In this document: positions 43,729-51,517 of the stretch, piece by piece
Layout: every line of letters starts with the position of its first letter
Position numbering within the stretch: the first letter of the stretch is position 1
Assembly: GCA_964484385.1 (NCBI GenBank)
Contig: CAZAFV010000005.1
Location: 1-64,000, forward strand
Direction of reading: 5' to 3'
Length of the DNA stretch: 64,000 nucleotides
Origin: Poriferisodalis sp964484385
GTDB lineage: Bacteria > Actinomycetota > Acidimicrobiia > Acidimicrobiales > Poriferisodalaceae
Notes under the pieces: generated by a model
Told to the model about the DNA's origin: nothing
What the model saw: only the letters and a program-made list of their open reading frames with translations
Databases searched by the model: none
Translations under genes and position numbers: made by a program

Positions 43729-45024
43729 GTGAAGTCGATCTTCTTCCATCTGATGCCCTACCCGGAGCTCCCGCCGGACTTCCCCGAGCAGCATCGCTCG
43801 GTCTGGGTCGACATCGACCCCAAGCTGTACGACCCGACCGTCGGTCACCAGACCTACAACGCGTATCTCGACCAGCTCGAGTTCGCAGCACAGTGCGGGT
43901 TCGACGCCGTGGGCATCAACGAGCACCACTCCAACGGCTACGGGCTGATGCCCAGCCCGAACATCATCGCCGCAGCGCTGTCACGCAACTGCCCCGACAC
44001 CAACATCGTCGTGCTGGGCGACTCGGTAGCGCTGTACAACCCGCCGCTGCGGGTGGCCGAGGAGATCGCCATGCTCGACGGGATCACCGGCGGGCGCATG
44101 ATCGCCGGCTTCCCGGTGGGCTCGCCGATGGACACGATCTACGCCTACGGCCAGAACCCCGCCACGCTGCGCGAGCGCTACCACGAGGGCGTCGATCTCA
44201 TCCGCCAGGCGTGGACCTCTGATGAGGTGTTCAGCTTCAACGGCAACTACAACAAGCTGCGCTACGTCAACGTCTGGCCCCGGCCGGTGCAGCAGCCCCA
44301 CCCACCCATCTGGATTCCCGGCGGCGGCTCGGTGGACACCTGGGACTGGTGCGCTGCAGAAGACCTTGTGTACTGCTACCTGAGCTACTTCGGCTACAAG
44401 GCCGGCCTGCGCACCATGCAGGGCTTCTGGAAGAAGGTCCAGGAACTCGGCAAGGAGACCAACCCGTTCCAGGGCGGCTTCGCCCAGTTCATCGCCGTGG
44501 CCGACACCGAGGCTGAAGCTTGGGACCTGTACCGCGAGCCCGCCGAGTACTTCTTCAACACCTGCCTGCACGTCTACGCCGGCTACGCCGACCCGCCGGG
44601 CTACAAGACGCCCAACACGGTGCGTGCCGGAGTTGAGGGCATGGTGGAGCGTGCAGCGCGCGAAGCTACCGCCCGGCGCGAGGCCAACGCCGCCGATGCC
44701 GCCAAGGCCGGCGCCGCGAAGGCGTCGTATGGCTCGAAGATTCTGACATTCGAGGAATTGGTGGATAAGGGCTACATCAACTTGGGCGATCCCACCCAGG
44801 TCACCGAGCAGGTGCACGAGCTGGCCACCACTATGAATGTCGGCCACCTGATGGTGTTCAGCCACTTCGGCAACATGGATCCCGAGCTGGTGAAGATGAA
44901 CACCGAGATGTACGCCACCAAGGTGATGCCAGAGGTTGCCGGCCTGTTCGAGGACGACTACGAGGACCACTGGTGGCCCAAGACCGACCACCAGCTCGCG
45001 CCTGTCGGGAGCCGCGCCCAATGA
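43729..45024 (+). CDS. LLM-class flavin-dependent oxidoreductase (bacterial luciferase family)
   Basis: The 431-aa TIM-barrel protein has AAQCGFDAVGINEHHSNGYG, VLGDSVALYNPPLRVAEEIA and GGRMIAGFPVGSPMDTIYAYG, typical of luciferase-like monooxygenases. Compared with the usual 340-380 aa it has an Ala- and Lys-rich insertion at about residues 315-345 (REATARREANAADAAKAGAA). It uses reduced FMN or F420; which is not decidable here. The GTG start has AAGGAG at the proper distance. Its stop overlaps the next ATG (ATGA), so it is coupled to the alpha/beta hydrolase, an arrangement expected for Baeyer-Villiger or ring-fission followed by hydrolysis. Confidence 0.87.
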   Translation: MKSIFFHLMPYPELPPDFPEQHRSVWVDIDPKLYDPTVGHQTYNAYLDQLEFAAQCGFDAVGINEHHSNGYGLMPSPNIIAAALSRNCPDTNIVVLGDSVALYNPPLRVAEEIAMLDGITGGRMIAGFPVGSPMDTIYAYGQNPATLRERYHEGVDLIRQAWTSDEVFSFNGNYNKLRYVNVWPRPVQQPHPPIWIPGGGSVDTWDWCAAEDLVYCYLSYFGYKAGLRTMQGFWKKVQELGKETNPFQGGFAQFIAVADTEAEAWDLYREPAEYFFNTCLHVYAGYADPPGYKTPNTVRAGVEGMVERAAREATARREANAADAAKAGAAKASYGSKILTFEELVDKGYINLGDPTQVTEQVHELATTMNVGHLMVFSHFGNMDPELVKMNTEMYATKVMPEVAGLFEDDYEDHWWPKTDHQLAPVGSRAQ

Positions 45025-45833
45025 ACGCAGGCGCACCGCTGGCCGGCCATTTCGCACCGGGCACGCTGCCGTACCGGGACGGCCATATCGGCATCGTTGA
45101 GCTGGGCGAGGGCCCGACCGTGGGCTACCTGCACGGGATGCTCGGCAACCCCGGCGTGCACGCAGTACTCGAGGAGCTCGCCGCAACGGGCCATCGCGTG
45201 GTGGCACCGAGCCTGCCGGGCTTCACCGGCTCCAGCGAACCCGAGGGGCTGCGAACCCTGCACGACTGGGTGGTCGCGACGAGCGAGGTTGTCGATCTGG
45301 CCGGGCTCACCGGGGCGCCGCTGGTGGCTTCCAGCGTGGGTGCCATGCTGGCGCTCGAACTGGCGGCGGTACGGCCCGAGGCGTTCGGTTCGATGGTGCT
45401 CGTGGCGCCGTTCGGCCTCTGGGACGATGGCGATCCGGTCGCAGACCCGTTCGGCACCACGCTGAGCGTGCAGCGGGCGATGCTCACCGAAGACACGGCG
45501 GCGTCAGCGGCGTTCTTCGATGACCCGTCCGACCTGCCGGCTGACATGGTGGTGGAGCACGGCGTGCACCGCTATCTCACGCGAACGGCCGCGGCACAGC
45601 TGATCTGGCCGCTGCCCGAATGGGGACTGGCCGACCGACTGCACCGGGTGCTGAACCCGGTGACGCTGGTGCACGGCGCCAAGGACCGGATCATTCCGGC
45701 GTCGTACCTGGAGCGCTGGGCCGGGGCACTCCCCAACGTCGCGGGCACGCATTTGCTCGATGAAGCCGGCCACCAAGCCGACTTCGACCAGCCCGCCGCA
45801 GTGGCCCGAATCGCCGCTGCTGCCTTCGCCTGA
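45021..45833 (+). CDS. alpha/beta hydrolase
   Basis: The 270-aa protein shows the HG oxyanion motif (YLHGMLGNPG), a nucleophile elbow VASSVGAMLALELAA with Ser in S-x-G context, Asp in HGAKDRIIP and His in EAGHQADFD. It resembles meta-cleavage-product hydrolases and other C-C or ester hydrolases. The start overlaps the LLM gene stop by four bases. In context it may hydrolyse the ring-fission product or an ester made by the preceding monooxygenase; inference only. It converges on smpB. Confidence 0.85.
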   Translation: MNAGAPLAGHFAPGTLPYRDGHIGIVELGEGPTVGYLHGMLGNPGVHAVLEELAATGHRVVAPSLPGFTGSSEPEGLRTLHDWVVATSEVVDLAGLTGAPLVASSVGAMLALELAAVRPEAFGSMVLVAPFGLWDDGDPVADPFGTTLSVQRAMLTEDTAASAAFFDDPSDLPADMVVEHGVHRYLTRTAAAQLIWPLPEWGLADRLHRVLNPVTLVHGAKDRIIPASYLERWAGALPNVAGTHLLDEAGHQADFDQPAAVARIAAAAFA

Positions 45834-45844
45834 GAACTCAGCCG

Positions 45845-46309
45845 CTAGGCCGACCGGTCGCGCAACGCCCGGCGGGCCTCGAGGTCAGTTTCTCGCTTGC
45901 GAATCGCCTGCCGCTTGTCATACAGCCGGCGGCCCCGGGCAAGGGCGAGTTCCAGCTTGGCTCGTCCATCGCGGAAGTAGATCTCGAGCGGGATGAGCTG
46001 CAGACGGTCCTGCTCAGTCCGGGCCCGCAGCCGGTTGATCTCGGCACGATGCATGAGCAGCTTGCGCGGGCGCTCCACCTCGTGGCCAAAGTTGGGCGAT
46101 GCATGGATCCACGGGGCAATGTGCAGGCCCATCAGCCACATCTCGTCGTCGCGTACCCGGGCATAGGCGTCGCCCATCTGGGCGCCGCCGGCACGCAGCG
46201 ACTTGACCTCCGTGCCGCGCAGGACCATGCCGCACTCGAAGGTGTCGAGCACCTCGTAGTTGCGGCGCGCACGGCGATTTGACGCCACGACGGTCCGGTC
46301 GCTTGCCAT
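45845..46309 (-). CDS. smpB: SsrA-binding protein SmpB
   Basis: This 154-aa small basic OB-fold protein binds tmRNA and delivers it to stalled ribosomes for trans-translation. Signatures are RRARRNYEVLDTFECGMVL, GTEVKSLRAG, GDAYARV, RPRKLLMHRAEI and the basic tail RRLYDKRQAIRKRE. ATG 46309 is selected because the family begins just here and TACCCT ends eight bases upstream; a longer frame adds a non-homologous extension. No tmRNA gene was recognised next to it, which is not unusual. Confidence 0.95.
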   Translation of the reverse strand: MASDRTVVASNRRARRNYEVLDTFECGMVLRGTEVKSLRAGGAQMGDAYARVRDDEMWLMGLHIAPWIHASPNFGHEVERPRKLLMHRAEINRLRARTEQDRLQLIPLEIYFRDGRAKLELALARGRRLYDKRQAIRKRETDLEARRALRDRSA

Positions 46310-46316
46310 CAGCCCG

Positions 46317-46322
46317 AGGGTA
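46317..46322 (-). promoter_or_regulatory. leaderless-type -10 box (TACCCT) of smpB
   Basis: Read on the minus strand, TACCCT ends eight bases before the smpB ATG, and no ribosome site intervenes. The divergent 118-bp region to cysO also holds TAGAAT (46329-46334, plus strand) as a possible cysO -10. Confidence 0.4.
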
Positions 46323-46427
46323 CGGCTGGTGCGGCCCGTAGAATCCTGAGTCAGCGGGTCAGGAATTGCCGAGGCGGCGTGCACGTTCCTGGCCGCCGAT
46401 CACCCAGCCGCCGAAACGGGAGCTCCG

Positions 46428-46703
46428 ATGGCTGTCACCGTCCGTCTGCCGACCGTCCTGCGTCCCCACGCCAACGGGCAGTCACGGGTCGACGCCGAAG
46501 CCAGCACCGTGGCTGAAGCCGTGTCGTGGCTGGTCGGCGAGTTTCCCGGCATCGCGCCCAACTTGCTCGCTGAAGACGGCAGCCTGCACCGCTTCGTGAA
46601 CGTCTATGTCAACGACGAGGATGTGCGCTACCTCTCCCGGATGGACACTGCGCTGTCCGACGGCGACGAGCTGTCGATCCTGCCGGCAGTCGCCGGTGGC
46701 TGA
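46428..46703 (+). CDS. cysO: sulfur-carrier protein CysO (ThiS/MoaD ubiquitin-like)
   Basis: The 91-aa ubiquitin-like beta-grasp protein ends in the Gly-Gly (AVAGG) needed for C-terminal thiocarboxylation. FVNVYVNDEDVRYL and SDGDELSILPA are typical of the family. In mycobacteria CysO-thiocarboxylate donates sulfur to CysM-bound aminoacrylate. The cysM gene follows after 42 bases, matching Rv1335-Rv1336. MoaD of molybdopterin synthesis is less likely because no moa genes adjoin. The Mec+ peptidase gene that usually precedes cysO is absent here. Confidence 0.9.
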   Translation: MAVTVRLPTVLRPHANGQSRVDAEASTVAEAVSWLVGEFPGIAPNLLAEDGSLHRFVNVYVNDEDVRYLSRMDTALSDGDELSILPAVAGG

Positions 46704-46745
46704 GCCGGTCCGGCCTCGCTCCAATACGCACGACTGAGCCAGCAC

Positions 46746-47693
46746 GTGGCCGTCTATCGCTCTGTCGATGAGCTGATCGGCGCCACGCCCACGCTCGACG
46801 TCAGCCGTCTCAGCCCCAACCCGGCGGTCGAGCTGTACGCCAAGCTGGAAGGGCAGAACCCGACCGGCTCGGTGAAAGACCGGGTTGCGCTGGCGATGTT
46901 GGACAGCGCCGAGGCCGAAGGCCGCCTGGCACCCGGTTCGGTGATCATCGAGCCCTCGTCGGGCAACACCGGCATCGCGTTGGCCATGCTCGGGCAGCGC
47001 CGCGGCTACCGGGTCAAGATCGTGCTGCCAGGCAACGTCACCGCCGAACGACGGCAGATGCTCGAGATCTTCGGCGCCGAGATCATCGCCAGCCCGGCCG
47101 AACAGGGCTCAAACGGCGCTGTGCGGATCGCATTGGAGCTGGCCGAGGCCAACCCCGACTGGACGATGCTCTACCAGTACGGGAACGAGGCCAATCCCGA
47201 GGTGCACTACCGCACCACCGGCCCCGAGATTGTCGCCGACGTTCCCGGCATCACGCACTTCGTGGCGGGGCTGGGCACGAGCGGCACGCTGCTGGGCGTC
47301 GGCCGGTACCTCAAGGAGCACTCGCCGACAGTGCAGGTGTGGGCGGTCGAGCCTCCGGCAGGCGAGCAGGTGGAGGGCCTGCGCAGCCTCGACGACGGGT
47401 ACGTGCCGCCCATCTTCGAGCAGTGGGGCGGCGTCGATCTGCTCGACCGCAAGATGATCGTGCGCCCGCCGGAGTCGATCGAGGCGACGCGGATGCTGGC
47501 GGCCGAAGGCGTGTTCTCGGGCATCTCGGGCGGCGCGGCGCTGGCCGGAGCACGCAAGGCGGCTGCCAGCATCGACGAAGGCGTCATCGTGTTCGTCGTG
47601 AGCGACCACGGCTGGAAATACCTGTCGGTCGGCGCTTGGACCGACGACCTCGATGCTGCGGCTGCCCACGCCGAGAACGTCATCTACTTCTAG
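46746..47693 (+). CDS. cysM: O-phosphoserine sulfhydrylase / cysteine synthase CysM
   Basis: The 315-aa fold-type II PLP enzyme has Lys44 in PTGSVKDR as the Schiff-base lysine, EPSSGNTGIALAM for substrate carboxylate binding, GLGTSGTLLGVGRYL for the phosphate cradle, and GGAALAGARKAA. Length and sequence match mycobacterial CysM, which makes cysteine from O-phosphoserine and CysO-thiocarboxylate. Coupling to cysO supports this over a plain O-acetylserine sulfhydrylase. GTG start at 46746. Confidence 0.93.
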   Translation: MAVYRSVDELIGATPTLDVSRLSPNPAVELYAKLEGQNPTGSVKDRVALAMLDSAEAEGRLAPGSVIIEPSSGNTGIALAMLGQRRGYRVKIVLPGNVTAERRQMLEIFGAEIIASPAEQGSNGAVRIALELAEANPDWTMLYQYGNEANPEVHYRTTGPEIVADVPGITHFVAGLGTSGTLLGVGRYLKEHSPTVQVWAVEPPAGEQVEGLRSLDDGYVPPIFEQWGGVDLLDRKMIVRPPESIEATRMLAAEGVFSGISGGAALAGARKAAASIDEGVIVFVVSDHGWKYLSVGAWTDDLDAAAAHAENVIYF

Positions 47694-47714
47694 GCCTGAG
47701 GAGCAGTTCGGCGG

Positions 47715-47742
47715 TTGATTGTTTGAACGGCTGTCGTACCGT
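47715..47742 (+). promoter_or_regulatory. promoter with -35 TTGATT and -10 TACCGT, leaderless
   Basis: TTGATT (47715-47720) and TACCGT (47737-47742) are separated by 16 bases, the best full promoter seen in the window. The -10 ends eight bases before ATG 47750, so the lipoprotein mRNA should start at or next to its first codon. Confidence 0.55.
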
Positions 47743-47749
47743 TGCCGGC

Positions 47750-48535
47750 ATGAGGGGCGCCAGTTCCCGTTGCCAGGCAGCGGTGGTGGCCGTGGTGCTG
47801 GCGGTGGCTGCGGGTGCCTGCACGGGTCCGCCGCTGCGGGTGGCCCCGGCTCCGCCGTCCACCAGCGCTCTGTCCCTCGACATCACAGCGACGACACTGC
47901 TGCCCTCGCAAACAGCGTCTGAGCGCCCTGCCGCAGTGCTGGTGACGGCGCCGGCGGGAGGCGATGCGGGTACATCCGCCGACGCCGCGTCCGCCACCAC
48001 AGCGCCCGAAAGGCTGGGCGGGGCGGCAGTGCCCCGTCCCGAAGGCGTCGTGCTCGCGAGTGACGGCCTCGGACTCGTGCCATTCGGCACCGACGCGCAA
48101 ACTGCCTTGGACGCGCTCACCGTCGCGCTCGGCCAGCCGGTTGCCGACAGCGGCTGGACCGACACGTTCTCCATCTACGGTGACTGTCCCGGCAGCCGCC
48201 TGCGAGCCGTGGAGTGGCCAGGCCTCCTGGCCCTGTTCGGGAATGCCGAAGACGGCTACCAGCACCGCGACGCCGGCGACGAGCACTTCATGACCTGGCG
48301 CTTGGGAGCGTTCGGACCCGACCCGTACCTGCTGCAGACTGCCGAGGGGATCGGTGTCGGTGCCGGGCGCGCCGAGGTCGCGGAGGCGTACCCGGCGGCC
48401 ACCTTCCACCCGGCAACCGCCAGTGAGCCGGCCTCGGTATCGCTCGCAACCAGCGGCGGGCGGTTGGTCGGCGTCTTCGACGAAGCCGGCATCCTCCGGT
48501 TGCTCGAAGCAGGAACGCGCTGCCCGGTCGGCTGA
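47750..48535 (+). CDS. putative lipoprotein of unknown function
   Basis: I do not recognise the family. The 261-aa protein has a signal sequence (AAVVAVVLAVAAGAC) with Cys24 in a lipobox-like context, then a Thr-, Ala- and Pro-rich linker of about 70 residues, and a C-terminal globular part (about 100-260) beginning GLGLVPFGTDAQTALDALTVALG. That part has two half-repeats that each compare a predicted slope: IYGDCPGSRLRAVEWPGLLALF and TFHPATASEPASVSLATSGGRL (quoted in part). It occupies the position of Rv1337-Rv1338 in the cysM-to-rph synteny but is unrelated to those. It has its own promoter. Confidence 0.65.
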   Translation: MRGASSRCQAAVVAVVLAVAAGACTGPPLRVAPAPPSTSALSLDITATTLLPSQTASERPAAVLVTAPAGGDAGTSADAASATTAPERLGGAAVPRPEGVVLASDGLGLVPFGTDAQTALDALTVALGQPVADSGWTDTFSIYGDCPGSRLRAVEWPGLLALFGNAEDGYQHRDAGDEHFMTWRLGAFGPDPYLLQTAEGIGVGAGRAEVAEAYPAATFHPATASEPASVSLATSGGRLVGVFDEAGILRLLEAGTRCPVG

Positions 48536-48581
48536 AGTTCTGTTGGGCTGGGCACGATGTGAGAAGCCTCGGCTACCTGCG

Positions 48582-48587
48582 TAGTAT
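48582..48587 (+). promoter_or_regulatory. leaderless-type -10 box (TAGTAT)
   Basis: TAGTAT ends nine bases before GTG 48596, with no ribosome site in between. It would drive the MBL-rph-rdgB genes independently of the lipoprotein promoter. Confidence 0.45.
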
Positions 48588-48595
48588 CGGCCTCC

Positions 48596-49345
48596 GTGAG
48601 CAAGCTCTCGGTGACGGTGTTGGGTTGTTCGGGCAGCTACGCCGCCGCTGGCGAGTCGTGCAGCGGGTACCTCGTGCGCAGCGAAGCCACGAGCCTGTGG
48701 GTGGACTGCGGGCCCGGCACCTTCGCCAACCTGCAATCCCATGTGCCGCTGGAAACGGTGGATGCGCTGCTGGTGAGCCATCACCACCCTGATCACTGCG
48801 CGGAGCTGCCGGTGATCTACAACGCAGCGAAGTGGTACATGGGCATCGAGCACATGCGGGTGCTCGCCACCGAAGGCGTGCGTGAGGTCACCGAGGTATA
48901 CGGCGACAGCTCGGACCTCTTTGGCTGGGAGATGGTGAAGGACTCGTCGGAGGCGCGTGTCGGCGACATCGACGTGCTGTTCTCCCGCACAGATCATCCG
49001 GTGGAAACGCTGGCGATGCGCTTCGAGTGCGACGGCAAGTCGATCGTCTACACGTCCGACACTGGTCGTGGCTGGGCACTCTCCGCGCTCAGCCGTGACG
49101 TCGGGCGGCCGTCGCCGGATCTCGTGGTGGGTGAGGGCACGCTGCTTCATGCAACCGACAATCCCGAGATCCCACATGTCAGCGCAGCTTGGCTGGCAGC
49201 CGACGCCAACGACGTCGGTGCACGCCAGCTCGTGGTGACCCATGTACCGCCCGGATCGGATCCGCAGGATCACCTGACCGAGGCGGGCGAGGTGTTCAAC
49301 GGCGACGTGGCAGTCGCACGCACCGGCGCAACCTTCTGGGCGTGA
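48596..49345 (+). CDS. MBL-fold phosphodiesterase (Rv1339-type)
   Basis: The 249-aa metallo-beta-lactamase-fold protein has SHHHPDHCAELP as the zinc motif, RTDHPVETLAMRFE, TSDTGRG and a final His in VVTHVPP. It lies directly upstream of rph and rdgB exactly as Rv1339 does in Mycobacterium tuberculosis, where it acts as an atypical class II cyclic-nucleotide phosphodiesterase. The same role, hydrolysing cAMP, is likely by family and synteny. RNase Z is the structural alternative, but the exosite arm is absent. Confidence 0.82.
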   Translation: MSKLSVTVLGCSGSYAAAGESCSGYLVRSEATSLWVDCGPGTFANLQSHVPLETVDALLVSHHHPDHCAELPVIYNAAKWYMGIEHMRVLATEGVREVTEVYGDSSDLFGWEMVKDSSEARVGDIDVLFSRTDHPVETLAMRFECDGKSIVYTSDTGRGWALSALSRDVGRPSPDLVVGEGTLLHATDNPEIPHVSAAWLAADANDVGARQLVVTHVPPGSDPQDHLTEAGEVFNGDVAVARTGATFWA

Positions 49346-49379
49346 GCACTGTGTCTCTTGTGAATGCAAGGACCCGGTC

Positions 49380-50108
49380 GTGACGCGCGCCGATGGCCGG
49401 ATGCTGGGCGACCTGCGGCCCGTCACGTTCGAACGCGACTTCACCGACCAGACACCGGGCTCGGTGCTGGTGTCCTTCGGGCGCACCAGGGTGCTGTGCA
49501 CCGTGTCGATCGACGACGACGTGCCGCGCTGGATGCGCGGCCGGGGGACCGGCTGGGTGACCGCCGAGTATGCGATGTTGCCCGGCTCGAGTGGCGAGCG
49601 AGTCGGCCGGGAGTCGAAGCGAGGCAAGCAGAAGGGCCGCACGCTCGAGATCGAGCGCCTGATCGGGCGGGCGCTGCGAGCCGTGTGCGACATGGCGGCG
49701 CTGGGCGAGCGCGAGGTCACGGTCGACTGCGACGTGCTGCAGGCCGACGGGGGCACCCGCACCGCTTCGATCTGCGGCGGCTATGTGGCGTTGCACGACG
49801 CATGCACCCGTCTGGTCAGCAGCGGGGCCATCAGCCGGCATCCCCTCATCGACGAGTGCGCAGCCATCTCGGTGGGGATTGTCGACGGCGAGGCCCGTCT
49901 GGATCTGCCCTACGAGGAGGACTCGCGCGCAGAGGTGGACATGAACGTCGTGATGACGGGACAGGGTCGCTTCGTTGAGGTGCAGGGCACCGCCGAGGGC
50001 GATCCGTTCGACGACGCCCAGCTCGGCGCAATGCTGGCACTGGCCCGCTCTGGCGTCAGCGAGATCGTCGATCTGCAGCGAGCGGCATTGGCCACGCCGC
50101 CGACGTGA
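49380..50108 (+). CDS. rph: ribonuclease PH
   Basis: This 242-aa phosphorolytic 3'-5' exoribonuclease trims tRNA 3' ends. Signatures are GSVLVSFGRTRVLCTVS, RGTGWVTAEYAMLPGSS, the phosphate-binding RGKQKGRTLEIERLIGR block (within SKRGKQKGRTLEIERLIGRA), DCDVLQADGGTRTASI and DLPYEEDSRAEVDMNVV. The GTG start follows AAGGA. Position between the MBL and rdgB genes matches Rv1340. Confidence 0.96.
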   Translation: MTRADGRMLGDLRPVTFERDFTDQTPGSVLVSFGRTRVLCTVSIDDDVPRWMRGRGTGWVTAEYAMLPGSSGERVGRESKRGKQKGRTLEIERLIGRALRAVCDMAALGEREVTVDCDVLQADGGTRTASICGGYVALHDACTRLVSSGAISRHPLIDECAAISVGIVDGEARLDLPYEEDSRAEVDMNVVMTGQGRFVEVQGTAEGDPFDDAQLGAMLALARSGVSEIVDLQRAALATPPT

Positions 50109-50152
50109 GGTCGGGCACTCCAGGGTGACTGTGATGGGAAGGCCCTGACGCA

Positions 50153-50734
50153 GTGCGGCTGGTGATGGCCTCGGCCAATCCGCACAAGGCCGTCGAGATC
50201 GCTGCGGTGCTGACCGAAGCGATGCCCGCTGTCGAGATCGTGCCGCGCCCGTCAGAACTCGGCGATGTGGCTGAAGACGGCGAGACGTTGGCGGACAATG
50301 CGCTGATCAAGGCGAGGTTCGTGTGGGCAGCGGCTGGTGTGCCGTCCATTGCCGATGACACCGGACTGGAAGTGGATGCGCTGGGTGGCGCCCCCGGCGT
50401 GCACAGCGCCCGCTATGCGGGGCCTGAAGCTGATCCGGTGGCCAATCTGGCCAAGCTCATGGCTGCTTTGGGCGAGGTACCGCCACCTCAGCGGACAGCG
50501 CGTTTCCGGACCGTGGTAGCGGTCGTGCTGGCTGACGGCAGCGAGATCCTGGCCGATGGCGTTGTCGAGGGCACGATCGCTTCGGCGCCGCGCGGCGATG
50601 GCGGCTTTGGCTACGACCCCGTGTTTGTCCCCGATGAGGCAGCCCCGCTCACCTTCGCCGAGATGTCCGCCGAAGCCAAAAACCAAATCAGCCACCGCGG
50701 CCGCGCCCTGCGCGCGCTGGCGGTGCGACTCTGA
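50153..50734 (+). CDS. rdgB: RdgB/HAM1 non-canonical purine NTP pyrophosphatase
   Basis: The 193-aa house-cleaning enzyme removes ITP, dITP and XTP. It begins MRLVMASANPHKAVEI and shows ADDTGLEVDALGGAPGVHSAR, GFGYDPVFVPD and EMSAEAKNQISHRGRAL (each quoted in part), all diagnostic. GTG 50153 follows GGAAGG. It matches Rv1341, next to rph, and probably shares that transcript. Confidence 0.95.
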   Translation: MRLVMASANPHKAVEIAAVLTEAMPAVEIVPRPSELGDVAEDGETLADNALIKARFVWAAAGVPSIADDTGLEVDALGGAPGVHSARYAGPEADPVANLAKLMAALGEVPPPQRTARFRTVVAVVLADGSEILADGVVEGTIASAPRGDGGFGYDPVFVPDEAAPLTFAEMSAEAKNQISHRGRALRALAVRL

Positions 50735-50801
50735 GTTCGTCTCAACCCTGCCCGGCGGCAGTCGACGGTTGCACTCCGGCTGGGCTCGAAAGCGTCGTCG
50801 G

Positions 50802-50807
50802 TAGCCT
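50802..50807 (+). promoter_or_regulatory. leaderless-type -10 box (TAGCCT) of clpP
   Basis: TAGCCT ends eight bases before ATG 50815, with no ribosome site between, in the 80-bp gap after rdgB. Confidence 0.4.
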
Positions 50808-50814
50808 GCGGCGC

Positions 50815-51435
50815 ATGACCGACCTTCCATCGATCTCCGTCCCGGCGCCGGGTGCGCAGCGAGCATTCGACGCCAGCGGCGTCTCGGGCTGGACCCAGAT
50901 CTCGAACCGGCTGCTCGACGACCGCATCGTGTTCCTGGGCGACGAGGTCGACGATCAGCTCGCCAACGTTGTCTGCGCGCAGATGCTGTATCTGGAAGGT
51001 CAGGACCGGGGTCGCGACATCTCGCTGTACATCAACAGCCCAGGCGGTTCCGTCACGGCCGGCATGGCCATCTACGACACCATGCAGTTCGTGGCCTGCG
51101 ACGTGGCAACCGTGTGCTTGGGGCTGGGGGCCTCGATGGGGCAGTTCCTGCTCACCGCTGGAGCGCCAGGCAAGCGCTATTGCCTGCCCCATGCCAGGGT
51201 CATGATGCACCAGCCGTCCGGCGGCGTGCGGGGCCAAGCATCAGACATTGCCATCCAGGCCGAGCAGATGGCCTACGTCAAGCGCCTGATGGCCGAACGC
51301 ACGGCGCTGCACAGCGGCCAGGACGTGGAGCAGATCCTGCTCGATTCCGAGCGGGATCGTTGGTTCACCGCAGAGGAAGCCAAGGCCTACGGCTTGTGCG
51401 ATCACGTGATCGTCAAGCGCGGCGAGATGATCTAG
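50815..51435 (+). CDS. clpP: ATP-dependent Clp protease proteolytic subunit
   Basis: This 206-aa serine peptidase assembles into heptameric rings and degrades unfolded proteins with ClpX or ClpC. Ser107 in GASMGQFLL and His132 in MMHQPSGGVRGQ are catalytic, with the Asp in the following ILLDSERDRWFTAEEAKAYG region. Actinobacteria typically have several clpP genes; this one is unlinked to clpX or another clpP in the window, so it may be an additional copy. Its TAG stop overlaps the first base pair of the tandem repeat that follows. Confidence 0.93.
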   Translation: MTDLPSISVPAPGAQRAFDASGVSGWTQISNRLLDDRIVFLGDEVDDQLANVVCAQMLYLEGQDRGRDISLYINSPGGSVTAGMAIYDTMQFVACDVATVCLGLGASMGQFLLTAGAPGKRYCLPHARVMMHQPSGGVRGQASDIAIQAEQMAYVKRLMAERTALHSGQDVEQILLDSERDRWFTAEEAKAYGLCDHVIVKRGEMI

Positions 51436-51517
51436 CCGGGCGCAGCAGTGCTCGTGCGCCTGGCTCAGCCGGGCGCAGCAGTGCTCGTGCGCCTGGCTCA
51501 GCCGGGCGCAGCAGTGC
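51434..51517. repeat. 33-bp hairpin-bearing perfect tandem repeat at convergent gene ends
   Basis: Two complete identical copies (51434-51466, 51467-51499) and an 18-base third copy (51500-51517). Each copy is an inverted repeat: AGCCGGGCGCA, ten-base loop, TGCGCCTGGCT; the single mismatch is a G-U pair in the clpP-sense RNA. The TAG of clpP overlaps the first unit, and the TGA of the opposing gene is formed at the junction of units 2 and 3; that gene's last residues (CTAAPG) are encoded by unit 3. A stacked bidirectional terminator or RNA-protecting structure is likely. Confidence 0.85.

Noticed and set aside
40542..45833. Steroid HsaA-HsaC-HsaD type pathway
   Set aside because: The VOC protein has a single module rather than the two of HsaC, the flavin oxygenase looks HpaB-like, and no steroid genes are present.
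46310..46427. tmRNA gene next to smpB
   Set aside because: The gap is only 118 bp and shows no tRNA-like ends or tag frame.
51434..51517. Possible CRISPR array
   Set aside because: The 33-bp units are directly contiguous with no variable spacers, and no cas genes are near. The same holds for 15491-15575.
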